Shown in pieces: positions 8,392 through 16,042 of a DNA stretch of 64,000 nt (its first letter is position 1; the number at the start of each line of letters is the position of its first letter). The position numbers and the translations under genes are program-made. The stretch lies in assembly GCF_008634025.1 (NCBI RefSeq), contig NZ_PDCM01000001.1, forward strand, positions 3,876,501 through 3,940,500. The letters are read 5' to 3'. The notes under the pieces are model-generated. The model ran no database searches. It saw only the letters and a list, made by a program, of their open reading frames with translations, and was not told the DNA's origin. The stretch is from Streptomyces albofaciens JCM 4342. GTDB lineage: Bacteria; Actinomycetota; Actinomycetes; Streptomycetales; Streptomycetaceae.

Positions 8392-8472
8392 TCCGTAACG
8401 CATGGCACGGGAGGGCCCGGACGTGCGGGGCGGGGACGAAGAAAAGCAGTGAGTCCTGGAGGCAGGAAAGCA

Positions 8473-8868
8473 ATGGATCACGGTACGAACAAGACCGGCC
8501 CGGCCCGGGACGACATGATGAAGAAACAGCTTCAGGGCGAATTGAAGGCCGACCGCGCGCTGCGCGCGGAAGAGGACCACGAAATGGAGCCCGCGGGCGA
8601 GGACCAGCCCGCGGTCGACCGGACCGCCGGCGCGCCCGCGCCCGGCAGCACCCCGGACGGCCTCACACCCGAGGCCGTGGCGATCCGCACGGAACTCGCC
8701 CAGCACCTGGGCCGCAGCGTGTACCCGGCCGACCGCGACACCATCGTCGGCACGCTCCGGCAGAACCACGCCCCGGACCGGCTGGTCGAGCTGGCCGAAC
8801 GCCTTCCGGGCGACGAGCGGTACGAGAACGCACAGCGCATCGTGGAATCGCTGGGGCTCGGCAGGTAA
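8473..8868 (+). CDS. DUF2795-domain protein
   Basis: 131 residues from the ATG at 8473, chosen because GGAGGCAGGAAAGCA sits directly before it; an in-frame start 24 bp upstream lacks a good site. The N-terminal half is charged and probably disordered (KKQLQGELKADRALRAEED). Residues about 75-128 (IRTELAQHLGRSVYPADRDT onward) form the small helical DUF2795 module, common in actinobacteria and often found with stress genes. No enzymatic motif. It lies 60 bp before the DUF5709 gene on the same strand and may be cotranscribed. Confidence 0.8.
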   Translation: MDHGTNKTGPARDDMMKKQLQGELKADRALRAEEDHEMEPAGEDQPAVDRTAGAPAPGSTPDGLTPEAVAIRTELAQHLGRSVYPADRDTIVGTLRQNHAPDRLVELAERLPGDERYENAQRIVESLGLGR

Positions 8869-8928
8869 GCACACCCCCGTACCGGGAAAACCCCGACCGA
8901 CCGTCATCGCGCTGGAAAGAGAGCTGCC

Positions 8929-9396
8929 ATGTCCGATGAATCGATGGGCGACGAGGTCTACCAGCCGACCGCGTCCGACAAGCAGGGAACGTCCGACGAA
9001 CTCGATATGGAAGACGCTCTCGACGAACCGGACTACGACGAGATGCTGGACCAGGGATATTCGCCGCCCGAAAAGCCGCTGGCCGTGAACCAGCCGGGCA
9101 CCACCGCGAACGAACAGCGGGCGGGCGAGAGCCTCGACGAACGGCTCGCCAGGGAGCGGCCGGACGTCGAACCGCCGGACGACGACGGCATCGGCGACCA
9201 GCCGGACGCCGAGGGCGAGCCGGTGGACCGCCAGGTGGGTGACGAGCGCGCCGGGCGGATGACCGGCAGCGACGAGGGCGACGCGCTGCGGCTGCGCGAC
9301 GACGAGGTGGGCCGCGACGTCGGTGTCGACGGCGGCGCCGCGTCGGCGGAGGAGGCCGCCGTGCACATCGCCGACGACCCCGACCTCTCGCGCTGA
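8929..9396 (+). CDS. DUF5709-type acidic protein
   Basis: 155 residues, extremely acidic (many DE pairs), almost certainly disordered or hydrophilin-like. The order EVYQPTASDKQ, EDALDEPDYDEM, GYSPPEKPLAV, GTTANEQRAGESLDERLARE and the C-terminal HIADDPDLSR matches what I know as DUF5709. Function unknown; acidic hydrophilic proteins of this sort often accumulate under osmotic or desiccation stress, an inference supported here by the neighbouring DUF2795, Ku and SDR genes. GAAAGAGAG is a reasonable ribosome-binding site. Confidence 0.8.
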   Translation: MSDESMGDEVYQPTASDKQGTSDELDMEDALDEPDYDEMLDQGYSPPEKPLAVNQPGTTANEQRAGESLDERLARERPDVEPPDDDGIGDQPDAEGEPVDRQVGDERAGRMTGSDEGDALRLRDDEVGRDVGVDGGAASAEEAAVHIADDPDLSR

Positions 9397-9437
9397 GCCG
9401 GGCGGCGGCTCCGCGCCGCGTGCCGTCCCCGCCCGGC
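9397..9437. terminator. Stem-loop between DUF5709 and Ku genes
   Basis: Immediately after the DUF5709 stop, GCCGGGCGG (9397-9405) pairs perfectly with CCGCCCGGC (9429-9437). The convergent Ku gene ends at 9451, so the 9-bp stem fills the gap and could stop transcription from both sides. Confidence 0.5.
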
Positions 9438-9450
9438 GGCCGGGCGCCGG

Positions 9451-10494
9451 TCAGGAAGCCTTCGCGTGGCTCCGGCCGCCACTGCCGGACAGGGCGTCGA
9501 GAAGTTCGTCGCGCGTCATCGAGGACCGGCCCGGAACGCCGGCCTCGGTGGCGCGTTCGTACAGTTCGGCCTTGTTCAGCCCCGTGAGGTCCTCGGGGCG
9601 CGGAGCCTTCCGGCCCGTTCCCCCGGAGCGGCTCTTTCCGGTGCCCGTTCCGGTCCTTTTTCCGTCACGGCGCCGTCCTGTCGCTCGCGATTCCTTTCCC
9701 CGCTTCCCCTTCTTCGTCCCCCGGACCGAATCGACGCTGGCCTGCAAAGCGCTCATCAGGTCCACGACGTTCGTCGACTCCGGCGGCTCCTGGCTCTTTT
9801 CCACCGTCTCGCCCTTGCGCTTGGCCTCGATGAGCCCGCGCACCTGCTCCTGATAGGTGTCGTGATAATCCTCCGGGCGCCATGCGGTGCTCAGCGCCTC
9901 GATGAGCTGGACCGCCGTTCTGAGCTCCCGGTCCGGAATCTTCGTACGGCCGGGCAGGTCGCCGATTTCCTCGTACGGGTCGCGGATCTCGTCCGCCCAG
10001 TGCAGGGTGTGCAGGGCCAGGATGTCGGCCTCCGCCTTCACCGCGACCAGATAGGCGCGGTTGCGCATGACGAAGGTGGCGATACCGGCTTTGTTGGACT
10101 CCTGGAGAGCCCGGTGCAGCAGGGCGTAGACCTTGGCGTGATCCTTGCCCCGCGGGCCGAGGTAGTACGTGGTGGCGAAATAGACCGGCTCGACCGCGTC
10201 CAGGTCCACGAAACCGCCGATCTCCAGCGCCTTGGACCGGCCGGGCGCGATGTCGTCCAGTTCCTCGGGCTCGACCAGGACATAGCCGTCCCCCACGTCG
10301 ACCCCTTTGACGATCTCCTCGGCGGGCACCTCTTTCCCGGTGCGCTCGTTCACCCGCCTGTTGCGGACCCGGTCGGACGTCCCGCGCTGGATCTGGTGGA
10401 AATGCACGGTGTGGCTCTCCGTCGCCGAGTACATCCGTACCGGCAGACTGACCAGCCCGAAGGACAGGGACCCGCTCCAAATGGCTCGTGCCAT
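9451..10494 (-). CDS. ku: Non-homologous end-joining protein Ku
   Basis: 347 residues from the ATG at 10494, which follows a GGAGGTGG ribosome-binding site; a longer frame upstream is not protein-like. Residues 1-250 are the Ku core (ARAIWSGSLSFGLVSLPVRM at the N-terminus, then YFATTYYLGP and KIPDRELRTAVQLIEALS). Bacterial Ku forms a homodimer ring on DNA ends and recruits a ligase. The C-terminus is extended: a Lys/Arg/Gly-rich tail (about residues 265-305) and then a SAP/Rho-N-like helix-turn-helix (LTGLNKAELYERATEAGV). Such basic extensions allow DNA binding away from ends. It is divergent from the SDR gene and near the single-domain ligase. Confidence 0.93.
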   Translation of the reverse strand: MARAIWSGSLSFGLVSLPVRMYSATESHTVHFHQIQRGTSDRVRNRRVNERTGKEVPAEEIVKGVDVGDGYVLVEPEELDDIAPGRSKALEIGGFVDLDAVEPVYFATTYYLGPRGKDHAKVYALLHRALQESNKAGIATFVMRNRAYLVAVKAEADILALHTLHWADEIRDPYEEIGDLPGRTKIPDRELRTAVQLIEALSTAWRPEDYHDTYQEQVRGLIEAKRKGETVEKSQEPPESTNVVDLMSALQASVDSVRGTKKGKRGKESRATGRRRDGKRTGTGTGKSRSGGTGRKAPRPEDLTGLNKAELYERATEAGVPGRSSMTRDELLDALSGSGGRSHAKAS

Positions 10495-10604
10495 GGTCTG
10501 CACCACCTCCGGGACCATCGCACGCCGGATACGGGCCGTCCGCATCCCGGCGGCCCTCGGGAGCGGCAGCGGCGGCACGCGGTACGGAAAGGGGAAAACG
10601 CCAG

Positions 10605-10629
10605 GTGTTCGCCGGGGCAGGACGGGTAC
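10605..10629 (+). promoter_or_regulatory. Stress-sigma-factor (SigB-type) promoter
   Basis: GTGT at 10605-10608 and GGGTAC at 10624-10629 are separated by 15 bp, matching the Streptomyces SigB-group consensus GNNT-N14-16-GGGTAY exactly. It is 34 bp before the SDR start codon, leaving a short leader with a GGAGG site. Direction fits the SDR gene, not the divergent Ku gene. Confidence 0.45.
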
Positions 10630-10663
10630 CGCGTCAACACATCCGTCTGTGGAGGTATCGACG

Positions 10664-11548
10664 ATGACCGGAAACGACCAGCGCAATCCCGTGGACGAGC
10701 ATCCGAAGCCGGAATTCCCCCAGCAGGACCAGCCGCATCCCGGGGAGACGGACGCCATGACGCCCCGGCCCGACCACGGCGAGACGTCCTACGAGGGCAC
10801 CGGCCTGCTGCGCGACCGCCGGACGCTGATCACCGGCGGGGACTCCGGGATCGGCCGGGCCGTCGCGCTGGCCTTCGCCCGTGAAGGGGCGGACGTGGCC
10901 TTCACATATCTGGAGGAAGAGGAGAAGGAGGCCGGGGAAACCGTCCGGCTGGTCGAGGACGCGGGGCAGCGGGCGCTCGCGGTGTCGTGCGACATCCGCG
11001 CGGAGGAGCAGTGCCGCGCCCTGGTGGACCGGGTGGTGCGGGAATTCGGCCGTATCGACGTCCTGGTCAACAACGCGGCTTATCAGATGGCGCAGCCGGA
11101 CGGTATCGAGGGCATTTCCACGGAGCAGTTCGACCGGGTGCTGCGGACGAATCTCTACGGCATGTTCTGGCTCTGCAAGATGTCGCTGCCGCATATTCCC
11201 GAAGGCGGCAGCATCATCAACACGACATCCGTCCAGGCGTACCAGCCGAGTCCGCACCTGCTCGACTACGCGACCACCAAGGGCGCCATCGTGACCTTCA
11301 CCCACGGGCTGGCCGGCCAGCTCGCCGAGCGCGGCATCCGCGTCAACGGGGTGGCCCCCGGCCCGGTCTGGACGCCGCTGATCCCCTCGACGCTTCCGGA
11401 CACCACCGAATTCGGCAAGCAGAGCCCGCTCCAGCGGGCCGCCCAGCCCGTCGAGATGGCCCCCGCCTACGTCTTCCTGGCGTCCCAGCAGGCCAGTTAC
11501 ATCACCGCGGAGATCGTCAACGCGACCGGCGGCACACCGCTGCCGTAG
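10664..11548 (+). CDS. SDR oxidoreductase (YdaD / glucose dehydrogenase type)
   Basis: 294 residues from the ATG at 10664 (GGAGG 8 nt upstream). The first 45 residues are Pro/His/Glu-rich, as in the extended stress SDRs of Bacillus (GsiB-linked YdaD, YhdF). The Rossmann motif is TLITGGDSGIGR (TGxxxGIG), the structural motif VLVNNAAYQ (NNAG-like) and the catalytic set Ser in NTTSVQAY plus Tyr/Lys in YATTKGA. The C-terminus ends in YITAEIVNATGGTPLP. NAD(P)-dependent oxidation of a sugar alcohol or aldehyde is likely. The perfect stress-type promoter supports induction by osmotic or general stress. Confidence 0.9.
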   Translation: MTGNDQRNPVDEHPKPEFPQQDQPHPGETDAMTPRPDHGETSYEGTGLLRDRRTLITGGDSGIGRAVALAFAREGADVAFTYLEEEEKEAGETVRLVEDAGQRALAVSCDIRAEEQCRALVDRVVREFGRIDVLVNNAAYQMAQPDGIEGISTEQFDRVLRTNLYGMFWLCKMSLPHIPEGGSIINTTSVQAYQPSPHLLDYATTKGAIVTFTHGLAGQLAERGIRVNGVAPGPVWTPLIPSTLPDTTEFGKQSPLQRAAQPVEMAPAYVFLASQQASYITAEIVNATGGTPLP

Positions 11549-11623
11549 CCGACGCACCGTGGGCGGATGCGGCACCGCCGTACCGCGGCGCCCCCTGCGC
11601 ACCCCGAGACCGAGGAGGCTCCC

Positions 11624-11743
11624 ATGCTCAGCGCCATCGCCGATGTGCTCCGCGCCATCGGGAACGCGATCGCGACCGTCGTCACCCTCCCCTTCCGCGC
11701 CCTCGCCCGCCTCTTCGGCGGCGCTTCGCGCGGTGCCCGGTGA
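11624..11743 (+). CDS. LPFR-motif small protein
   Basis: 39 residues from an ATG with GAGGAGG 6 nt upstream. The peptide begins MLSAIADVLRAIGNAIATVV and ends LPFRALARLFGGASRGAR: one amphipathic or membrane-seeking helix, then the LPFR signature that I recall as a small actinobacterial family (LPFR motif small protein). Its stop overlaps the GTG start of the next SDR by 4 nt (GTGA), so the two are translationally coupled. Function unknown; a membrane-binding accessory peptide to the neighbouring SDR is a guess. Confidence 0.7.
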   Translation: MLSAIADVLRAIGNAIATVVTLPFRALARLFGGASRGAR

Positions 11744-12777
11744 GCCGCCGGGACCGGGCCGGGGCGCGGACCGTCGTCGTCACGGGCGCCAGCGCCGGGA
11801 TCGGCCGGGCGACGGCCCGGCTCTTCGGGGCCCGCGGCGCCGATGTCGTGCTGGTCGCCCGCGGCCGTACGGGACTGGAAGCGGCCGCCGCCGAGGTCGA
11901 GGAGCGGGGCGGCCGGGCCCTGGTGGTGCCCACCGACGTGGCCGACCCGGAGCAGGTCGAGGCGGCGGCCCAGGCGGCGGAGGACGCCTTCGGGCCGATC
12001 GACGTGTGGGTCAACTGCGCGTTCAGCACGGTGTTCGCGCCGTTCACGGAGGTCACGCCGGAGGAGTACCGGCGCGCCACCGAGGTCACGTACTTCGGGT
12101 TCGTCAACGGCACCCGGGCCGCGCTCCGGCGCATGCTGCCGCGGGACGCGGGCGCGATCGTGCAGGTCGGCTCCGCCCTCGGCTTCCGCTCCGTGCCGCT
12201 GCAGTCGGTGTACTGCGGCGCCAAGCACGCCATCAACGGCTTCACGTCCAGTGTGCGCACCGAATTGCTGCACCGGGGGAGCCGGGTGGCGGTCACCGTC
12301 GTCCAGATGCCCGCGGTCAACACGCCGCAGTTCGACTGGGTGCTCTCGCGCCTGCCGAAGCACCCGCGGCCGGTGTCTCCCGTCTACCAGCCGGAAGTGG
12401 CCGCGCGGGCCGTGCTGCACGCGGCGGCCCACCCGCGGCGCAAGCAGTACTACGTCGGCGCCTCCACCGTGGCGACCATCCTCGGCAACCGGATCGCGCC
12501 CGCCCTGCTGGACCGCTACCTCGCCCGTACGGGTTACGACGCGCAGCAGATGGACGAGAGCCCGGGCACCGGCCGCCCGGTGAACCTGTGGGAGCCGGCG
12601 GACGGCCCGGACGGCCAGGACCACGGCGCGCACGGCATCTTCGACGACAGTTCCCACCCGCACGCGCCCCAGGCGGCCATGGCACGCCATCCCGTCCTGC
12701 TGGCGGTTGCCTCGGCGGCGGCCGGAGCGGCGGCCGCCGCCGTCTTGAAGCCCGTACGGAACGGCCGGCGCCGCTGA
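11740..12777 (+). CDS. SDR oxidoreductase with C-terminal membrane anchor
   Basis: 345 residues from GTG at 11740, which overlaps the LPFR gene by 4 nt. Rossmann motif VVVTGASAGIGRATA at residues 11-25, structural motif VNCAFS in place of NNAG, catalytic Ser in QVGSALGF and YxxxK in YCGAKHA. After the SDR core (about 250 residues) there is an acidic/His linker and a C-terminal hydrophobic helix (VLLAVASAAAGAAAAAVL) with a basic end, so the enzyme is probably tethered to the membrane. NAD(P)H-linked; substrate unknown. Confidence 0.85.
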   Translation: MSRRDRAGARTVVVTGASAGIGRATARLFGARGADVVLVARGRTGLEAAAAEVEERGGRALVVPTDVADPEQVEAAAQAAEDAFGPIDVWVNCAFSTVFAPFTEVTPEEYRRATEVTYFGFVNGTRAALRRMLPRDAGAIVQVGSALGFRSVPLQSVYCGAKHAINGFTSSVRTELLHRGSRVAVTVVQMPAVNTPQFDWVLSRLPKHPRPVSPVYQPEVAARAVLHAAAHPRRKQYYVGASTVATILGNRIAPALLDRYLARTGYDAQQMDESPGTGRPVNLWEPADGPDGQDHGAHGIFDDSSHPHAPQAAMARHPVLLAVASAAAGAAAAAVLKPVRNGRRR

Positions 12778-12793
12778 CCCGCGGCGGACGGCG

Positions 12794-12830
12794 GCCGGCA
12801 CCGCGTCCCCTCTCGGGGGCGGTGCCCGGC
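12794..12830. terminator. Strong stem-loop between convergent SDR and flavodoxin genes
   Basis: Arms GCCGGCACCGC and GCGGTGCCCGGC pair with one bulge, and an inner CCCC/GGGG pairing leaves a very small loop. It fills the 62-bp gap between the two stop codons. Confidence 0.6.
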
Positions 12831-12839
12831 GCCGGTGGT

Positions 12840-13445
12840 TCAGGACGACGGCGGGTAGGCGTACTGGCGCAGCAGCCGCACCAGGTGCACCGCGTTCACG
12901 GCGAGCGTGCGCGTCGTGGACGCCACCGTTTTCGGCCGCTCCTCCAGGTCCTGGTAGTCCGTGCCGTGCTGCGCCTCGCCCACCCAGTACGTGACGGCGT
13001 TGGGCGCCAGCGAGAAGCCCAGGTCGTTGAGGCCCTGGAAGAGGTCGGCGCTGACTTTGTGGGCACCGTCCTCGTTGCCGACGACGGCCACCGCGGCGAC
13101 CTTGCCGTACATCAGCTGCCGCCCCTGGTCGTCGGTCTCGGAGATGTCGGCGTCCAGCCGCTCCAGGACCCGCTGGCACAGGCTGGAGGGGTGACCGAGC
13201 CAGATCGGGGTGGCCAGCAGCACGATGTCGGCCGCCAGGATCTTCTCGCGCAGCCCCGGCCAGGCGTCCCCGTTGCCCATGTCCACGGCGACGCCGGGAC
13301 GTACGTCATGGTCGGCGACGCGCACGGACTCGCACTGGACCCCGAGACCGCTCAGCTCGGCCAGTACCTGGTCCGCCAGCAACTGGCTGCTGGAGCGGGT
13401 GGGGGACGGGTTCAGGGTGCAGACGAAGGCCAGGGCCCGGATCAT
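12840..13445 (-). CDS. Flavodoxin-fold NAD(P)H-dependent oxidoreductase
   Basis: 201 residues. The N-terminal AFVCTLNPSPTRSSS is the FMN phosphate-binding loop of the flavodoxin-like/NAD(P)H:quinone reductase family. ADIVLLATPIWLGHPSS binds the isoalloxazine ring, and GKVAAVAVVGNEDGAHK is the second FMN loop. FMN-dependent reduction of quinones or similar compounds is the likely activity. GAGGAG sits 6 nt before the ATG. The DUF6328-like gene lies 121 bp upstream on the same strand. Confidence 0.85.
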   Translation of the reverse strand: MIRALAFVCTLNPSPTRSSSQLLADQVLAELSGLGVQCESVRVADHDVRPGVAVDMGNGDAWPGLREKILAADIVLLATPIWLGHPSSLCQRVLERLDADISETDDQGRQLMYGKVAAVAVVGNEDGAHKVSADLFQGLNDLGFSLAPNAVTYWVGEAQHGTDYQDLEERPKTVASTTRTLAVNAVHLVRLLRQYAYPPSS

Positions 13446-13566
13446 GGCAGCTCCTCAGAGGTCGGCAGGCGCGCGCACGCCGTGGTGCCCCCGGTGGGAC
13501 GGTACCCCGGGTTCCCGCGCGCCGCCGCTCGACGCGGTGCGGGCGGCCGCCACCGCCCGGCGGTGC

Positions 13567-14058
13567 TCACTTCCCGGACGCGTACCGGTGCCGGGCCCAG
13601 GCGGGCAGCGCGAACCAGCACAGCAGAAACCACGCCACCAGTCCCGAGACGATCCAGGGGACGGTGCTGTCGTGCAGCGCGACGCGCAGGATCAGCAGGA
13701 ACGCCGAGATGACGGTGGCCAGCAGGAGCACCAGGCCGGCGATGGTCAGCCGGGAGGCCCAGACGACCGTCTCCGGCTTGATGTGCTGCCCGGTGACGAA
13801 GCGGTGGAAGGCGACCGGCCCGATGAGCGCGCCGGTGGCCGCCGCGCCCAGGCACAGCGTCACCACGTAGATGGCCCGCTCGGTCGGCCCGAGGGTGGCG
13901 AAGCGGGGGGTGAAGACGACGGTGAGCAGGAAGCCGAAGAGGATCTGCACGCCGGTCTGGGCGACCCGTACCTCTTGCAGCAGTTCGTTCCACCGACGGT
14001 CGGCCCGTTCCTCGGCCGACTCGTGGCGGCCTTCGGACGCCTGCCGCGCGGGTGCCAT
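13567..14058 (-). CDS. DUF6328-like four-helix membrane protein
   Basis: 163 residues from the ATG at 14058; a longer in-frame version adds 52 Pro/Arg residues without a ribosome-binding site. After a charged N-terminus (residues 1-40) there are four transmembrane helices: VQILFGFLLTVVFT, IYVVTLCLGAAATGALIG, LTIAGLVLLLATVISAFLLI and WIVSGLVAWFLLCWFALP. The motif WNELLQEVRVAQTGVQILFGF is what I know from DUF6328 proteins. No function is known. It may be cotranscribed with the flavodoxin-fold gene downstream. Confidence 0.75.
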   Translation of the reverse strand: MAPARQASEGRHESAEERADRRWNELLQEVRVAQTGVQILFGFLLTVVFTPRFATLGPTERAIYVVTLCLGAAATGALIGPVAFHRFVTGQHIKPETVVWASRLTIAGLVLLLATVISAFLLILRVALHDSTVPWIVSGLVAWFLLCWFALPAWARHRYASGK

Positions 14059-14186
14059 GGACCAACGATAGGCGGGCGGCCGGGCGCTGTCCCGTCGGCG
14101 CCGCCCGGTGCTCGCGGGGGCCGGTGGGGTGAAGATCACAGGTGGTGGCGGGGCGGGCGGCGCGCGGTGCTGAGTACGGTGAGCGG

Positions 14187-15014
14187 GTGCCGAAAAAGCA
14201 GAACGTGTTCTCATCGGTGGTGGCCTGGCGCCGCCGGGCCGTGTCCCGCGCGGTGCACCGCGGAGCGCGCTGGGTGCGGGAGGCGGGCGCCGTCACCGCC
14301 GAGCGCCCGGGGCCGTACCGCTTCCGCCGGCTCGGGGCCGGCGCCCGGCTGGCCTATCCGCAGGGCACCGTCTTCGGCGACCCGTGGATCGAGATCGGCG
14401 CGTACTGCATCATCGCCCAGGACGTGACGCTGACCGCCGGCATGATGCCCGGCCTCGACCTCGGCCCCGACCCGATCCTCACCCTCGGCAACGGCGTCGT
14501 CCTGGGCCGCGGCAGCCATGTGATCGCCGATGTCCGGCTGACCATCGGCGACGACTGCTTCTTCGGCCCCGGCGTGTACGTCACGACCACCAACCACAGC
14601 TACGACGACCCCGAACTGCCCGTCGGCAAGCAGTGGCCGCGCAGCGAGCCGGTCACGATCGGCCCGGGCAGCTGGATCGGCACCGGGGCGGTGATACTCC
14701 CGGGCGCCCGGCTGGGCCGCAACGTCGTGGTCGCGGCCGGCGCGGTCGTACGGGGCGAGGTCCCCGACCACTCGGTGGTGGCCGGGGCGCCCGCCAAGGT
14801 CGTCCGCTCCTGGGACCCGGAGGCCGGCTGGCAGCCGCCGCTGCGCACCCCCGCCCCGGTGCCGATCCCCGAAGGCGTCACGTCCCAAGAGCTCATGGCG
14901 CTGGCGGCGCTGGAGGCGGAGACGGGCGGCATGGATGCGGGCGGCGCGGGGCCGGGGGAGCCGGGGCACGGGGCGCAGGGGGCGCCGGTGCCGAGGCCCG
15001 CGGACGCGCCGTGA
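14187..15014 (+). CDS. Hexapeptide-repeat acyltransferase (DapH/LacA/LbH type)
   Basis: 275 residues from GTG at 14187; a start 45 bp upstream is possible. The N-terminus is Arg-rich. From about residue 60 there are left-handed beta-helix repeats (IEIGAYCIIAQDVTLTAG, ILTLGNGVVLGRGSHVIAD, LTIGDDCFFGPGVYVTTTNH). The loop after TTTNHSYDDP, followed by VTIGPGSWIGTGAVILPGA and VVAGAPAKVVRSW, is the signature of the CoA-dependent O-/N-acetyltransferases of the LacA/NodL/WbbJ group, where the His in TNH is catalytic. Acceptor unknown. The C-terminal 60 residues are Gly/Pro-rich, and the coding end runs into a minisatellite. Confidence 0.82.
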   Translation: MPKKQNVFSSVVAWRRRAVSRAVHRGARWVREAGAVTAERPGPYRFRRLGAGARLAYPQGTVFGDPWIEIGAYCIIAQDVTLTAGMMPGLDLGPDPILTLGNGVVLGRGSHVIADVRLTIGDDCFFGPGVYVTTTNHSYDDPELPVGKQWPRSEPVTIGPGSWIGTGAVILPGARLGRNVVVAAGAVVRGEVPDHSVVAGAPAKVVRSWDPEAGWQPPLRTPAPVPIPEGVTSQELMALAALEAETGGMDAGGAGPGEPGHGAQGAPVPRPADAP

Positions 15015-15038
15015 GCGGCGGGGGCCGGGGGCAGGCAC

Positions 15039-15128
15039 CCCGGAGGCGCGCACCCAGGGTGCACGGAGCCAGGAGGAGCGCAACCAGGGGGCGCCCAACC
15101 AGGAGGCGCGCGTCCAGGGGGCGCGCAC
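15039..15128. repeat. Six-copy 15-bp minisatellite
   Basis: Units of 15 bp begin at 15039, 15054, 15069, 15084, 15099 and 15114, each starting CC(A/C)GG and most containing GGCGCGC-like cores (for example CCAGGAGGCGCGCGT). The period is exactly 15, so all six frames stay open, explaining spurious frames here. The array lies between the 3' ends of the acetyltransferase and Mut7-C genes. Confidence 0.9.
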
Positions 15129-15151
15129 GCTGAGGAGCGCGCGTCACTTCC

Positions 15152-15895
15152 CTACCCGCGCCGGGCCGCCGCCCCGCCGAACTCGCGGACCGCGGCGTCC
15201 ACGACGGCCTCCAGCCGCGCGTGGTGCGCGCCGTGCCAGTACACCCGCTCGCAGACGGTGCACTGGGCGAACACGTCGTACGTACGCCGCGTCCCGCCCT
15301 CCAGCCGCTCCTCGACCGTGCCCTTCTCGGCCTCCTTGAGCAGCCCGTTGCACGCCGTGCACCGGGTCCACGGCGCGAGCTCCGGCGCGAACCGGCCCAG
15401 TACATCGCGCAGTTGTTCGTCGGGGCGGTCGCTGTAGACGAACGCGCCCGCCCAGTTCTCGCGCCGCCGCAGCAGACCGCGGTCCCGCGACAGCAGCACC
15501 CGCCGCTCGGCCGCCGACCGCGCGGCCAGGGCCGGGTCGCCGATGTCCGTGCTCTCGTACGCCGCGTCCACGCCCAGCAGCCGCAGCCGCCGCGCGAGCG
15601 TCCCCAGATGCACGTCGAGCAGGAACCGCAGCGGAGCGCCCGGCACCCGCTGCGGCCGCCGCACCGCGCACACCTCCACGTCCTCACCGTCCCGCGGTAC
15701 GTGCGACACCGCCGTCTCCCGCCCGTCCACGAGCAGGCGGCCCACTTCGGTCAGCGGGACGCCGAGCGATTCCACGACGTGTCCGAGGGTGGACGACCCG
15801 TCGGTACGCAGTGAAGTGCGGCCTGCGCGCCGCTCGGAAGGGACGAAGAGCCGCAGCTCAGGGGCGACAGTGAGGTGGATCTCGGGTCGGTTCAC
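15152..15895 (-). CDS. Mut7-C RNase domain protein with ubiquitin-like N-terminus
   Basis: 247 residues from GTG at 15895 (start VNRPEIHLTVAPELRLFV); a longer frame upstream looks non-coding. Residues about 1-90 form a ubiquitin-like/ThiS-like fold, ending in the DGEDVEVCAV strand. From about residue 100, RFLLDVHLGTLARRLRLLGVD starts the Mut7-C PIN-like RNase domain, with RVLLSRDRGLL and two zinc-finger pairs: CTACNG and CTVCERVYW. This domain order is the standard prokaryotic Mut7-C architecture; nuclease activity is expected, its RNA target unknown. Confidence 0.88.
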   Translation of the reverse strand: MNRPEIHLTVAPELRLFVPSERRAGRTSLRTDGSSTLGHVVESLGVPLTEVGRLLVDGRETAVSHVPRDGEDVEVCAVRRPQRVPGAPLRFLLDVHLGTLARRLRLLGVDAAYESTDIGDPALAARSAAERRVLLSRDRGLLRRRENWAGAFVYSDRPDEQLRDVLGRFAPELAPWTRCTACNGLLKEAEKGTVEERLEGGTRRTYDVFAQCTVCERVYWHGAHHARLEAVVDAAVREFGGAAARRG

Positions 15896-16042
15896 GCCGC
15901 CAGCATGCCATCGCGCCGCGGGCGTGCCCACGTGGGCCCCGGCGCCGTGGCGACCCGCCCGAGCGGTTCGGCGCCCTCTCGCCAGCCGGCCGTTCCTGTG
16001 GTGTCCTCGTCGCACGGGGCGGTGCCGGACGGGAGGACCACG

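Noticed and set aside
15039..15128. CRISPR array
   Set aside because: Units are contiguous 15-mers without spacers, and there are no cas genes in the window.
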